Shown here: positions 35,909 to 43,606 of the stretch, in pieces
How positions within the stretch are numbered: position 1 is the first letter of the stretch
Layout of the letters: each line of letters begins with the position of its first letter
Virus record (IMG/VR): IMGVR_UViG_3300042391_001456
Coordinates: 1 to 64,000 of that record
Length of the DNA stretch: 64,000 nucleotides
Strand: one strand, 5' to 3'
Source: a virus
The notes under the pieces: generated by a model
Databases searched by the model: none
Told to the model about the DNA's origin: nothing
What the model saw: only the letters and a program-made list of their open reading frames with translations
Translations under genes and position numbers: made by a program

Positions 35909-36540
35909 GATATTTAAAGACATTTGAAAGTCATTCGACTAAAGACATATTAATTATTGTTGACGTTCAAAAATCATTTCATGATTTTTTTACAGATAAC
36001 TATCTTAAAGAGCTTAAGAAGTATTGTAATAAGTTTGATAAAGTATATCAGATTTGGGATAATCATCATCTTGGTAAAAATGTTGATAAAGATTATCTAT
36101 ATGATAGAGATCCTGAAGAAGAAGATACTAACGATTTGTATGAATTTCCAAATCAAATTGATTTGATTGAGAAGAGATATAACTATGATGTGACTGTTGA
36201 TTTTTATAAACCTGTTTTGGATGAATCTGAATATGAGGAGATAAAAAGAAAAGAAGATGACGGTGAATTGATAAGAGGTGATTTCTTCCATACTAATGAG
36301 GGAACTATTATAGTTTATATTGGGAATAACCACAGATGGCACCATCTTCCTAAAAAACTCTATGATCTTTTTATGGAAATAACGGAAGCTCAGGTCGAAG
36401 ATAATGTATCGGTTACAATTGTTGGTGGTGCTGATGGAGAGTGTATAACTGATATTGAGGTTGCTGCTAAATCACTTGGTGTCAATTTCAAAAGTGATGA
36501 TAGATATATTTATAGCGCTAAAAATTGTCCTATAAAATAA
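35905..36540 (+). CDS. Isochorismatase-like cysteine hydrolase with leader peptide
   Basis: 211 residues. Leader MRYLKTFE-S. The body fits the cysteine-hydrolase fold: ILIIVDVQKSF with the catalytic Asp (D20), and VTIVGGADGECITDIEVAAK with the nucleophile Cys (C180). The middle catalytic Lys is not obvious because of an acidic insertion (RDPEEEDTNDLYEF). The family includes nicotinamidases and isochorismatases; the substrate is unknown. The leader suggests that an enzyme is carried in the virion. Confidence 0.78.
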   Translation: MRYLKTFESHSTKDILIIVDVQKSFHDFFTDNYLKELKKYCNKFDKVYQIWDNHHLGKNVDKDYLYDRDPEEEDTNDLYEFPNQIDLIEKRYNYDVTVDFYKPVLDESEYEEIKRKEDDGELIRGDFFHTNEGTIIVYIGNNHRWHHLPKKLYDLFMEITEAQVEDNVSVTIVGGADGECITDIEVAAKSLGVNFKSDDRYIYSAKNCPIK

Positions 36541-36557
36541 AAATAAAAATTGCTAAT

Positions 36558-36767
36558 ATGCCATCAAAAAGTAAACAACAATTTAAATATATCTGGGCTA
36601 TGAGAAATAAATACAAGTCTAAGAAAAAAGCTCCTAAAAATATGAAATGGGTATTTAATAAGGAATGGACTGATGATGTTAAATTTAAAGATTTGCCAAA
36701 AAAAGTTAAAGAAAATCATATACAGGATTTTATATCATTTATAAATGAGATTTGCTTTAAACTATGA
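36558..36767 (+). CDS. Small basic protein, DUF3008-like
   Basis: 69 residues from ATG 36558. An earlier in-frame ATG at 36525 lies inside the preceding gene and adds only MSYKIKIKIAN, so it is not preferred. MPSKSKQQFKYIWAMRNKYK near the start and KFKDLPKKVKENH near the end fit the P-x-KS-x-x-Q...LPxKVxE pattern of this small family. Function is unknown. It overlaps the convergent gp25 gene by 6 bases. Confidence 0.7.
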   Translation: MPSKSKQQFKYIWAMRNKYKSKKKAPKNMKWVFNKEWTDDVKFKDLPKKVKENHIQDFISFINEICFKL

Positions 36768-37139
36768 TACAATAATATAAACTTCTATATCTTTCAGAGC
36801 AAAGTTAATTTCCATATATTCTTGGTATCTTTCGGGATCTTCTAATATCTCAACATCTAATGTGTAGTCTATATCATTTAATTCCGGTATAAAATATGTT
36901 ATCTGCTCATTTAATGATTCTTTAATTGACTCGGCTGATAATTTAGTTTCATGTAGATAATACGATAAATTTGCACCCAAATTAGGTTCGCCAAAAACCT
37001 CACCTTTTTCGGTGAATAATACCATTTCCCACTTTTGTATAATAACTTTTAGTATATCATCTTCTATTAATTCAAGATCTTTGAAATTGGGATTTCCTTT
37101 ATATGAAATGTAAAAGTCTGTAAAATTATAATTAGCCAT
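36762..37139 (-). CDS. gp25: Baseplate wedge protein (gp25-like, GPW family)
   Basis: 125 residues, near T4 gp25 (132). It joins the baseplate wedge to the first sheath disc. Family core: LFTEKGEVFGEPNLGANLSY then YLHE, with the E-x-x-x-x-P-x-x-G-x-x-L pattern. The upstream 24 bases contain a TATATATTAATAAAA element. The gp44 gene lies just upstream on the same strand. Confidence 0.9.
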   Translation of the reverse strand: MANYNFTDFYISYKGNPNFKDLELIEDDILKVIIQKWEMVLFTEKGEVFGEPNLGANLSYYLHETKLSAESIKESLNEQITYFIPELNDIDYTLDVEILEDPERYQEYMEINFALKDIEVYIIVS

Positions 37140-37163
37140 GTAATATATATTAATAAAATATAT

Positions 37164-38126
37164 CTACATAAATAAATTTCTAAATTTTCCTATAATCGTC
37201 ATTCCTAATATAATTGGATCCGTATTAGTTTCAAGTAGAGGTGAATAATCTGATATTATAAAATTACAATCAAATAGTTTTGATGAGAGACTTGGATTTT
37301 TATCCATAATGTATTCTACAAAAGATCTACCTAATAATTTTACCATCTGATCTATTTTTTCTGGACCAAATGTATTCATTAAAAAATGGTATGTTTTATT
37401 GTAGTCATATTTTTTATCAAAAATGAAATCATATAATTCGATTTTAACCTTATTGGAGATATTTCCTGTTATTTCACTGTCTCCAGTTTGTAAGAAATCT
37501 TGAATCTCTACTAAAATGTTTCTAAAATCCGGAAATTTTTTACTAACTATTCTTACTAAATCCTCTTTTGTGATTTCTTTTTCTTCTTTTGGTAAAATTG
37601 TCTTTTGAATTCTCATAAAGAATTCTTTTTTTAAATACCTTTCTTCATCTATATTCTGGCAATCAAAGTTTATAGTCTTTATTCTAGATTTAAGACCATT
37701 TCCTATTTTTTCTATGTGATTGGTTGTTATAATAAATCTTACTTTATCATTATACTTCTCTATAAAGGCTTTAAATGCATCTTGAAATTGAGCTGAAACT
37801 CTTTCAAATTCATCTAAAAAAACATATTTTATATCAGAATCTCCTTCAAACATTGGTTTTGTTTTACAAAATGATGATATTTCTTCTCTAAGAAAATCGA
37901 TAGAGGTTTCTTCTGAGCAATTTACCTCCATGAATGGTTTATCCTTAGAATATTTCCCTATTAAAATTCTAGCTAGGCTAGTTTTACCAGTTCCCCAATG
38001 GCCATAGAATATATAATGTTGTGATACTCCAGATTCAAACTGTTTTCTGATTCTAGGTAATAATATTATATCCTCCAAATTTCTTGGCCTCCATTTTTCC
38101 CAAAGTATTAAAGATTTTACCGACAT
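37164..38126 (-). CDS. gp44: Sliding clamp loader large subunit (gp44-like, AAA+)
   Basis: 320 residues, like T4 gp44 (319). It loads the gp45 clamp, which also activates late transcription. WEKWRPRNLEDI near the start, Walker A GHWGTGKTS (42-50), Walker B VFLDEFERV (102-110), sensor 1 FIITTNH, and a K-SRI arginine-finger-like segment near 155. The small subunit gp62 and clamp gp45 are not in this window. Confidence 0.92.
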   Translation of the reverse strand: MSVKSLILWEKWRPRNLEDIILLPRIRKQFESGVSQHYIFYGHWGTGKTSLARILIGKYSKDKPFMEVNCSEETSIDFLREEISSFCKTKPMFEGDSDIKYVFLDEFERVSAQFQDAFKAFIEKYNDKVRFIITTNHIEKIGNGLKSRIKTINFDCQNIDEERYLKKEFFMRIQKTILPKEEKEITKEDLVRIVSKKFPDFRNILVEIQDFLQTGDSEITGNISNKVKIELYDFIFDKKYDYNKTYHFLMNTFGPEKIDQMVKLLGRSFVEYIMDKNPSLSSKLFDCNFIISDYSPLLETNTDPIILGMTIIGKFRNLFM

Positions 38127-38176
38127 GATTATTATAATTTGATAAATGATATATGTTCTCTTAGAAAGAAAGTTTA

Positions 38177-38188
38177 TTTAATATATAA
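38177..38188 (+). promoter_or_regulatory. Putative late promoter TTTAATATATAA
   Basis: Ends 3 bases before the ATG at 38192. Confidence 0.45.
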
Positions 38189-38191
38189 TTT

Positions 38192-39205
38192 ATGATAGGT
38201 AGCAAATTTAACTTTGAAGATATTTTCATGAGAGATTTAACTGTTGGTGTTCTATATACACTGGAGGATAAAATTAAGTGGAGAAATCGATTTTCTTCAG
38301 GTGATGTTTTTGTTAAAGTTCCAATATATTATTCTTTATCTGGAGATGAGAGATTTTTATTAGATTCATTTTCTGATGATATAGTTTCCGAAAATAGATA
38401 TGTTGAATTAAATACTGATATGATACCAAGAGGTCATTTGACTCTAACCGGTTTTAATATTAAGTCTGATGAGTTTGCAAATCCAAATGTTTGGCTAAAA
38501 ATGGTTGTTGAAAATGAGTGGGAGATTAGAAAAACACTTGCTCAGGTTAGAGCTATACCTATAACGGTTAATTATGATTTAGAAATATTGGTTTCATCTG
38601 AAATAGATACATTTAAATGCTCACAAGCTTTAATGGATACAATGTGGATATACAAATTTATATATTTTGAACATAATTTCATGAATATAGACGCTGTTAT
38701 CACTTTACCCGATAGTAATACAATTCAAATTAATAGAGAAAAGAATTTAACAAGTGATAATAAAATATCAGTTAAATTATCATTTTCGGTTGAGACATAT
38801 TATCCAGCCTGGAGATCTGATAAATTTGCAGATGTTGGTTATGTTATAGATGGTGGTGACGGTATGTCTGATTTAAATGGTTATAATAATAGTGGTGTTG
38901 TTCCTTGGTATATGAGCGGTACGCCTGATATTGATGAGCCTACACCATTTCCATTACCGGATACAAATTTACCAAAACCACTAAAACCTAGAACTATACC
39001 TACTGGTATAACCGGATCACTTTGGCCTAAATTAATAGGTACTTCCGGTTCTTCCGGTTCTTCCGGTTCTTCCGGTTCTTTTGGTACTTCTGTTTTTCGA
39101 GATGAAAATAATGGATATTCAACAAACACAATATCCACCAATCCAAAAAGATCAAAGTGGTATGATAATATACTTAGAGCTAGAGAGGAATTTAGAAAAA
39201 GGTAA
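38192..39205 (+). CDS. gp15: Tail sheath stabiliser/completion protein (gp15-like)
   Basis: 337 residues, against 272 in T4. gp15 caps the tail and joins it to the head. Family features: KIKWRNRFSSGDVFVKVPIYY near 30-50, PRGHLTLTGFNIK near 90, the NYDLEILVSS strand with the following Q-x-x-D-T-M-W helix (where T4 has EQILPYF), and KISVKLSFSVETYYPAW near 200. The C-terminal 110 residues are low-complexity (Pro-rich, then GSS repeats) and absent in T4. Confidence 0.78.
   Translation: MIGSKFNFEDIFMRDLTVGVLYTLEDKIKWRNRFSSGDVFVKVPIYYSLSGDERFLLDSFSDDIVSENRYVELNTDMIPRGHLTLTGFNIKSDEFANPNVWLKMVVENEWEIRKTLAQVRAIPITVNYDLEILVSSEIDTFKCSQALMDTMWIYKFIYFEHNFMNIDAVITLPDSNTIQINREKNLTSDNKISVKLSFSVETYYPAWRSDKFADVGYVIDGGDGMSDLNGYNNSGVVPWYMSGTPDIDEPTPFPLPDTNLPKPLKPRTIPTGITGSLWPKLIGTSGSSGSSGSSGSFGTSVFRDENNGYSTNTISTNPKRSKWYDNILRAREEFRKR
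39041..39081 (+). repeat. 9-base GSS-encoding tandem repeat
   Basis: Four copies of TTCCGGTTC give SGSSGSSGSSGS in the gp15-like tail. A flexible linker is likely. Confidence 0.8.
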
Positions 39206-39210
39206 AAAAT

Positions 39211-39244
39211 AGAAAAAAATGATATTTTTTACTTAATATATATA
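39211..39244 (+). promoter_or_regulatory. Extended late promoter
   Basis: AGAAAAAAATGATA, a T-run, then ACTTAATATATATAA before the gene at 39273. Matches the element at 33983-34015. Confidence 0.5.
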
Positions 39245-39272
39245 ATCAGAATATAAAAAAATATGAAATAAC

Positions 39273-40556
39273 ATGAAGAATCTAAAACTTGAATTATTTA
39301 ATTTTAAGAAGAATTTAACTCTTGAACAGGACGAAATCTCTTCTATAGTTGAAAGTCACATGAATGCATGCAATGTTGCATCTGAAAAGACAATAATTAA
39401 TTCTCTTAATGAGAAATTAAAAACATACACATATGATAAAGAAGTTAAATCTCTATTAGAGAGTTTAAACGATGATATGAAAAATTATGAATTATTGTAT
39501 GAATTGAAAAATTTATATAATGTTCTTAATACAAAAAATCAAGGTGAACTTTATAGACAACCAATTAATGTTCTTTTACAAACAATCAATCTTGAAGATG
39601 ATCAAGATAGAATGTCTAAAGTACTTAATGAGTTATCTGTTTATGATTGGGTTCCAGAAATTAAATTATTTGTACATAATTTAACAAAATCACCTGAAAA
39701 GAGAACAAACTTACTTAGTGGTGGTAAAGGAGAATCAATTTTTACATTAGTTGAGTCTGTTGAAGATGGACACATTGTTTTAGTTAAAGATTCTTGGTTT
39801 TTATTGACTGAAAATACAATTGAAAAAACTTTATTGGAAAATAATATTAAAGATGCTGAGGAATTAAAAACTTTAAGAATTTTAGAAACAGCAATGAAAT
39901 ATTCTAATATCACCGAAGATAGAATTAATTTTAGATTATCCGAATATCTAACAATTGGATTATCTGTTGATAAAAAAGGTAAAATATTCATTAATGATGA
40001 TGAAATGAATAATGAGACTACTTTGGAAAGTCTTTTCAATTCACCAATTATTCCAATTGTTAATAAAAACTTCTACCCTGTTCTTTTAGAAACGTCTAAA
40101 AATTTAGATAAGTTTATGGAGTTAGATGTTGTTAAAAGAGTTAATAACTTAATTAATCCTTATTTAGAATGTTTCGCATTTAATTATAAAAACTCACTAT
40201 ATTTATATAGATGTGATGAAAGACATGGAAATTCTTTTTTCAAATATGATTCAGCTTTAGAATTAGTTAATGAAGTAAGAAATGAATTAAATTATGATTT
40301 AACTTATTTCTTCGAGAATAAACTTTCTAAAGAAATGGTCGTTAAAAGAAAATTAGAAGATAAAGAAAGAGAAATTACTCTTAAATTAGAAGATGTTCAA
40401 TTTAATATTGAGAAACTTAAAGGATCTATCAAGATGATTGGTGAATCTGACGTTTTAATAACAGCTTTAAATAATTTAGAAAAAAGAGAAAATATTTTAA
40501 ACTCAGAATTAGACGGAGTAAAAGAACTTCAATATAACGAAAGAGTTAAATTATAA
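39273..40556 (+). CDS. Unknown protein of the neck/tail block, 427 residues
   Basis: I do not recognise it. It is helical at both ends (DEISSIVESHMNACNVASEK; KLEDKEREITLKLEDVQFNI coiled coil) with a mixed middle. The start MKNLKLELFNFKKNLTLE is a loose form of the shared leader. It sits between gp15-like and gp13-like genes and has a strong late-type promoter, so it is probably structural and abundant. Confidence 0.8.
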   Translation: MKNLKLELFNFKKNLTLEQDEISSIVESHMNACNVASEKTIINSLNEKLKTYTYDKEVKSLLESLNDDMKNYELLYELKNLYNVLNTKNQGELYRQPINVLLQTINLEDDQDRMSKVLNELSVYDWVPEIKLFVHNLTKSPEKRTNLLSGGKGESIFTLVESVEDGHIVLVKDSWFLLTENTIEKTLLENNIKDAEELKTLRILETAMKYSNITEDRINFRLSEYLTIGLSVDKKGKIFINDDEMNNETTLESLFNSPIIPIVNKNFYPVLLETSKNLDKFMELDVVKRVNNLINPYLECFAFNYKNSLYLYRCDERHGNSFFKYDSALELVNEVRNELNYDLTYFFENKLSKEMVVKRKLEDKEREITLKLEDVQFNIEKLKGSIKMIGESDVLITALNNLEKRENILNSELDGVKELQYNERVKL

Positions 40557-40572
40557 TATCAATATATTAATT

Positions 40573-40602
40573 AAAAATCCTCAGAGAAATCTGGGGATTT
40601 TT
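40573..40602 (+). terminator. Intrinsic terminator
   Basis: Stem AAAATCCTCAG / CTGGGGATTTT with one G-T pair, loop AGAAAT. Confidence 0.8.
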
Positions 40603-40622
40603 GTTTTTATTCTCTTTTTTTA

Positions 40623-40636
40623 TTTAATATATATAG
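40623..40636 (+). promoter_or_regulatory. Putative late promoter TTTAATATATATAG
   Basis: Lies 16 bases before the ATG at 40653. Confidence 0.45.
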
Positions 40637-40652
40637 AAAAATATATTATATT

Positions 40653-41453
40653 ATGAGTGATGTAAATGGATATGGTGATCAATATGTACCCGGAGGTGGT
40701 GGATATACAATCGAAGAAATGATTGATTTAGTACAAACTGAGTTAACAGTTGCCTGTGCTCTCCCAAAGACCTTACCAGATGCTAGTATTAGACAAATTA
40801 TTGAAAATAGAGCACTCCCATGGTTCTATAGATGGTATCAATATTCAGTTCAAAAAATTTATTACCTAATCAGAAAAGAAGCTTTTTATACTGATGAATT
40901 TACAAAATTTAGATACGTTGAAGTTCCTTGTGATATTCAAAGTGTTACATGGTTATATGAAGTTAGAGATCAAAGTCTTTTCCAACTTGGTATAAATACT
41001 CCAAATTTATCTGTAAACTTAGGTGTTACTAACCAACCATTTCTATCATCATATGTTACCACAATATCAGAATTGGGTGTTTATAAGACACTTCTTGATA
41101 ATATGAGTGATATGTTGAACCAAATGAATAAATATACTCTTAAACACCACTTCAATCAATTAAACCATCGAATACACATATTAACAAATGTTAAGTATGA
41201 TGTTATAATGGAGGCTTATGCCAATATACCTAGAGAAAAATTGTTTATGGATGATCTTTTTTATAAGTATTGCGTAGGATGGAGTAAAGTTATGTTAGGT
41301 AATATGGTGGGAAGGTATGATTTCCAACTCCCCGGCGCCGTGAAAATAAATAGCGCGGATTTAATATCACAAGGAAAAGAAGAAGTTAAAGAAGTGGAGG
41401 AAGAAATCAAAGGTCAATCAAATTCCTCGTTTTTTATAATGGTGAAACGCTAA
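40653..41453 (+). CDS. gp13: Neck protein (gp13-like)
   Basis: 266 residues, against 309 in T4. gp13 links the filled head to gp14 and the tail. The N-terminal helix (TIEEMIDLVQTELTVACALP) and the C-terminal pattern YCVGWSKVMLGNMVGRYDFQ, LPGAVKIN, then GKEEVKEVEEEI and FFIMV match the T4 gp13 end (LPGGVTIDG...FGILVG). It is a single-gene unit with its own promoter and terminator. Confidence 0.8.
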   Translation: MSDVNGYGDQYVPGGGGYTIEEMIDLVQTELTVACALPKTLPDASIRQIIENRALPWFYRWYQYSVQKIYYLIRKEAFYTDEFTKFRYVEVPCDIQSVTWLYEVRDQSLFQLGINTPNLSVNLGVTNQPFLSSYVTTISELGVYKTLLDNMSDMLNQMNKYTLKHHFNQLNHRIHILTNVKYDVIMEAYANIPREKLFMDDLFYKYCVGWSKVMLGNMVGRYDFQLPGAVKINSADLISQGKEEVKEVEEEIKGQSNSSFFIMVKR

Positions 41454-41501
41454 GTGAAAAGGACACATTTTTTTATATACCAATATAAAAAATTTGAAAT
41501 T

Positions 41502-41532
41502 AAAAAAACCAGTCTAATGACTGGTTTTTTTT
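41502..41532. terminator. Bidirectional intrinsic terminator
   Basis: Stem AAACCAGTC / GACTGGTTT, loop TAAT, between convergent genes ending at 41453 and 41535. Confidence 0.85.
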
Positions 41533-41534
41533 AA

Positions 41535-41843
41535 TTAATAAAAAGAATATTTATCTTCTTCTTTAACACAATAAATTGATATTGGTTCTAACTTAATGTT
41601 ATTATCATCTTCGGTCACCATAAATCTAATTGTACCATCAATTATTTCTTGATTTGAAATTTTAATAGAAGAATTAGTTAATTCTTTCAACTCATTATAA
41701 ATTTCAAAGGTATTATCAATAGTTATAAAATTTTTATTACCATTTATCTTACCTAGATTGCCGTTATCGAAATATGATTTTTCGATTAATGATTTCAATA
41801 AATCGGAATTATCTAATTCCATTTTTACTTCATACTTTACCAT
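41535..41843 (-). CDS. Hypothetical protein, 102 residues
   Basis: I do not recognise it. It is small and mixed alpha/beta, starting MVKYEVKMELDNSDLLKSL. Last gene of a three-gene minus operon (42509-41535). Confidence 0.65.
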   Translation of the reverse strand: MVKYEVKMELDNSDLLKSLIEKSYFDNGNLGKINGNKNFITIDNTFEIYNELKELTNSSIKISNQEIIDGTIRFMVTEDDNNIKLEPISIYCVKEEDKYSFY

Positions 41844-41866
41844 TTATATTTGTTTTTAGTTATTAC

Positions 41867-42091
41867 TTAATTATGATATGTTATATTAACTGAGGTTATA
41901 TCTTCTATATTTAGATATGTTTTATTTTTAGTTAAAATTTCTTTAAGAAGTTTTAAACTATCTGGTAGATCTTTATAATCTGTATTTTTATTTATTTTTT
42001 TAATAATTGGTGTTAAAGAGTTTATTTGAGTATTTGTTACTTCAATTTTTTCTCTTTTATCTTCAGTGTCTATAACTAAAAATGCTTTCAT
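41867..42091 (-). CDS. Hypothetical protein, 74 residues
   Basis: I do not recognise it. It starts MKAFLVIDTEDKREKIEVTN. A palindromic CTTATATATAAG lies about 20 bases upstream, so it may have its own promoter. Confidence 0.65.
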   Translation of the reverse strand: MKAFLVIDTEDKREKIEVTNTQINSLTPIIKKINKNTDYKDLPDSLKLLKEILTKNKTYLNIEDITSVNITYHN

Positions 42092-42122
42092 AATTATTTT
42101 ATATTTTACTTATATATAAGTT

Positions 42123-42509
42123 TTAATCTTGTGTAATTAGATTTTTTATTTTTTCAACACCATCTGGATTTACTGAATGAATTATATACTCTGGGAATAT
42201 TAAATTATTTATTTTACAATAATTTAATAAAAATTTGGTACAATCTAACCCAGTGTAAACTCTATTCTCATTTAAATCAAACCATTCTTCAATTACCAGT
42301 TCTTCTTTTAGTTCTTCAACATCGGCTAAATCATAATCAAATGAAACTAAATCGGGAACACCATTTATTTCAATCCATTTAGTAAATTGTCCATAAGATC
42401 GAACTATATTCCATTCTTCGTGAAAGATTGTACAATTAACTTTTCGTTGCCACATATATTGTGCACAATCTCGTGGAATTCTCCAATCATCTAAGAATAA
42501 TCTTTTCAT
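42123..42509 (-). CDS. Receiver-like protein of the cyclic-phosphate-processing (cREC) type
   Basis: 128 residues from ATG 42509 (MKRLFLDDWRIPRD); an ATG 12 bases earlier is less likely. LFLDDWRIP with paired Asp, VPDLVSFDYDLADVEE with a further Asp, then GLDCTKFLLNYCKINNLIFP and YIIHSVNPDG match the REC-like family found beside RNA ligases and cyclic-phosphate enzymes. It lacks a partner kinase. A role in nucleotide or RNA-end metabolism is possible. Its long leader carries a structured element (42551-42601). Confidence 0.75.
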   Translation of the reverse strand: MKRLFLDDWRIPRDCAQYMWQRKVNCTIFHEEWNIVRSYGQFTKWIEINGVPDLVSFDYDLADVEELKEELVIEEWFDLNENRVYTGLDCTKFLLNYCKINNLIFPEYIIHSVNPDGVEKIKNLITQD

Positions 42510-42550
42510 AATAGCAAACATAAGGATAATTTTTTAATATATAAAATATA

Positions 42551-42601
42551 ACCGGGTGACGTAAGTCCCATATTTTAGGACCGGTATTAGTTACATCTAA
42601 T
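42551..42601. promoter_or_regulatory. Structured element between two minus-strand genes
   Basis: ACCGG (42551) pairs with CCGGT (42581). Inside lies a GAC-GTAA-GTC hairpin with a GNRA-type loop, and next to it ATTAG-TTACAT-CTAAT. It lies in the leader of the cREC-like gene, after the terminator of the collar gene. No match to a ribozyme or riboswitch I know. The GC content is high for this genome. Confidence 0.4.
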
Positions 42602-42602
42602 A

Positions 42603-42633
42603 GAAAAAGAGGAATTCGCTACTCCTCTTTTTC
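42603..42633 (-). terminator. Intrinsic terminator of the collar-fibre gene
   Basis: Stem GAAAAAGAGGA / TCCTCTTTTTC with loop ATTCGCTAC, just after the minus-strand gene ending at 42638. Confidence 0.75.
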
Positions 42634-42637
42634 ATTT

Positions 42638-43579
42638 TTATAACTTTATGATATAACAGAGTGCGAAATATGTAGGTCTATTTTCGATTGGAGTTGGGTC
42701 ATTTGGTATGTAAACCGTATCTCCATTAAATGTAATACTTTTGAAACCAGGACCATCTTTTTTGGGTCCAGTTCCATAATTTGAAAAAATAGTTGGAGTC
42801 CACATCCCACCATCACCATCTACACCTTTGTTACCAGTTGAATCGGTTCCGGATGTAGCGGCAGTTACTGTAGTGACAGCTTCATAATATGATCCATAAG
42901 TATTTGGATCGACTTTACTTTTTGCAAATGTGTAACCATTATTTCGGTAGTATTTATGTTCGTGTTCTGGAATATTTTTAAGAGTTAATATATTATTATT
43001 AACCCCTCCTTTATCACCAACATTATATCCAGAACCTATTACTGAGTTATTATCACCACCTGCCCCAACTATAAATCTTTCTCTTAGATCTAATAGTTGA
43101 GGATTATCGCCGGAACCACCAAATGGGTAGTTTTGACCTTTTAATTGATTATATAAACTCGTATCACCATACGTATTTTTATCTAATACCCTACCATCAC
43201 AGATAATCCATCCACCTGGTATTCCACTGTACCCCCACATTACTATTGTTCCTGGTAATACGTATGATGCGGTTGTCAATTGTTGATTTAGTTGAGTATT
43301 TTGTTCATCTAATTTCTTTTTTAAATCATCTATTTGATCTTGTAGATCTTTAAATAAATCTGTGTTGGTTGTGTTATTAGTATTTGTTACATTTACATTT
43401 CCACCATCAGTTGAATCTTCACCGACACCTTCTACATTAATAGAAACTTCTTGCCCAAATAGAGTAAAGACAACAGTATTACCCCATCCATCATAGAATT
43501 TACCATCAATTGTTTGTATAATTCTACCATATCCATGTGTGTCTAAGGAATGTATTTGATATTCAGGGTATCTAGGCAT
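42638..43579 (-). CDS. Tail fibre with collar domain
   Basis: 313 residues. A coiled coil (DLFKDLQDQIDDLKKKLDEQ, 75-100) is followed by a phage tail collar domain (PF07484-type): LPGTIVMWGYSG then PGGWIICDGRVLDK, PQLLDLRERFIVGAGG, IPEHEHKY, and the closing IENRPTYFALCYIIKL. Such proteins trimerise and often bind the host surface. The Gly/Thr-rich C-terminal loops are the usual variable part. A late-type motif (43596-43606) precedes it. Confidence 0.88.
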   Translation of the reverse strand: MPRYPEYQIHSLDTHGYGRIIQTIDGKFYDGWGNTVVFTLFGQEVSINVEGVGEDSTDGGNVNVTNTNNTTNTDLFKDLQDQIDDLKKKLDEQNTQLNQQLTTASYVLPGTIVMWGYSGIPGGWIICDGRVLDKNTYGDTSLYNQLKGQNYPFGGSGDNPQLLDLRERFIVGAGGDNNSVIGSGYNVGDKGGVNNNILTLKNIPEHEHKYYRNNGYTFAKSKVDPNTYGSYYEAVTTVTAATSGTDSTGNKGVDGDGGMWTPTIFSNYGTGPKKDGPGFKSITFNGDTVYIPNDPTPIENRPTYFALCYIIKL

Positions 43580-43595
43580 AATATATTTTTATTTT

Positions 43596-43606
43596 TATAT
43601 ATTAAA
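43596..43606 (-). promoter_or_regulatory. Putative late promoter of the collar-fibre gene
   Basis: TTTAATATATA on the minus strand, 17 bases before the ATG at 43579 and overlapping the end of corA. Confidence 0.45.
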
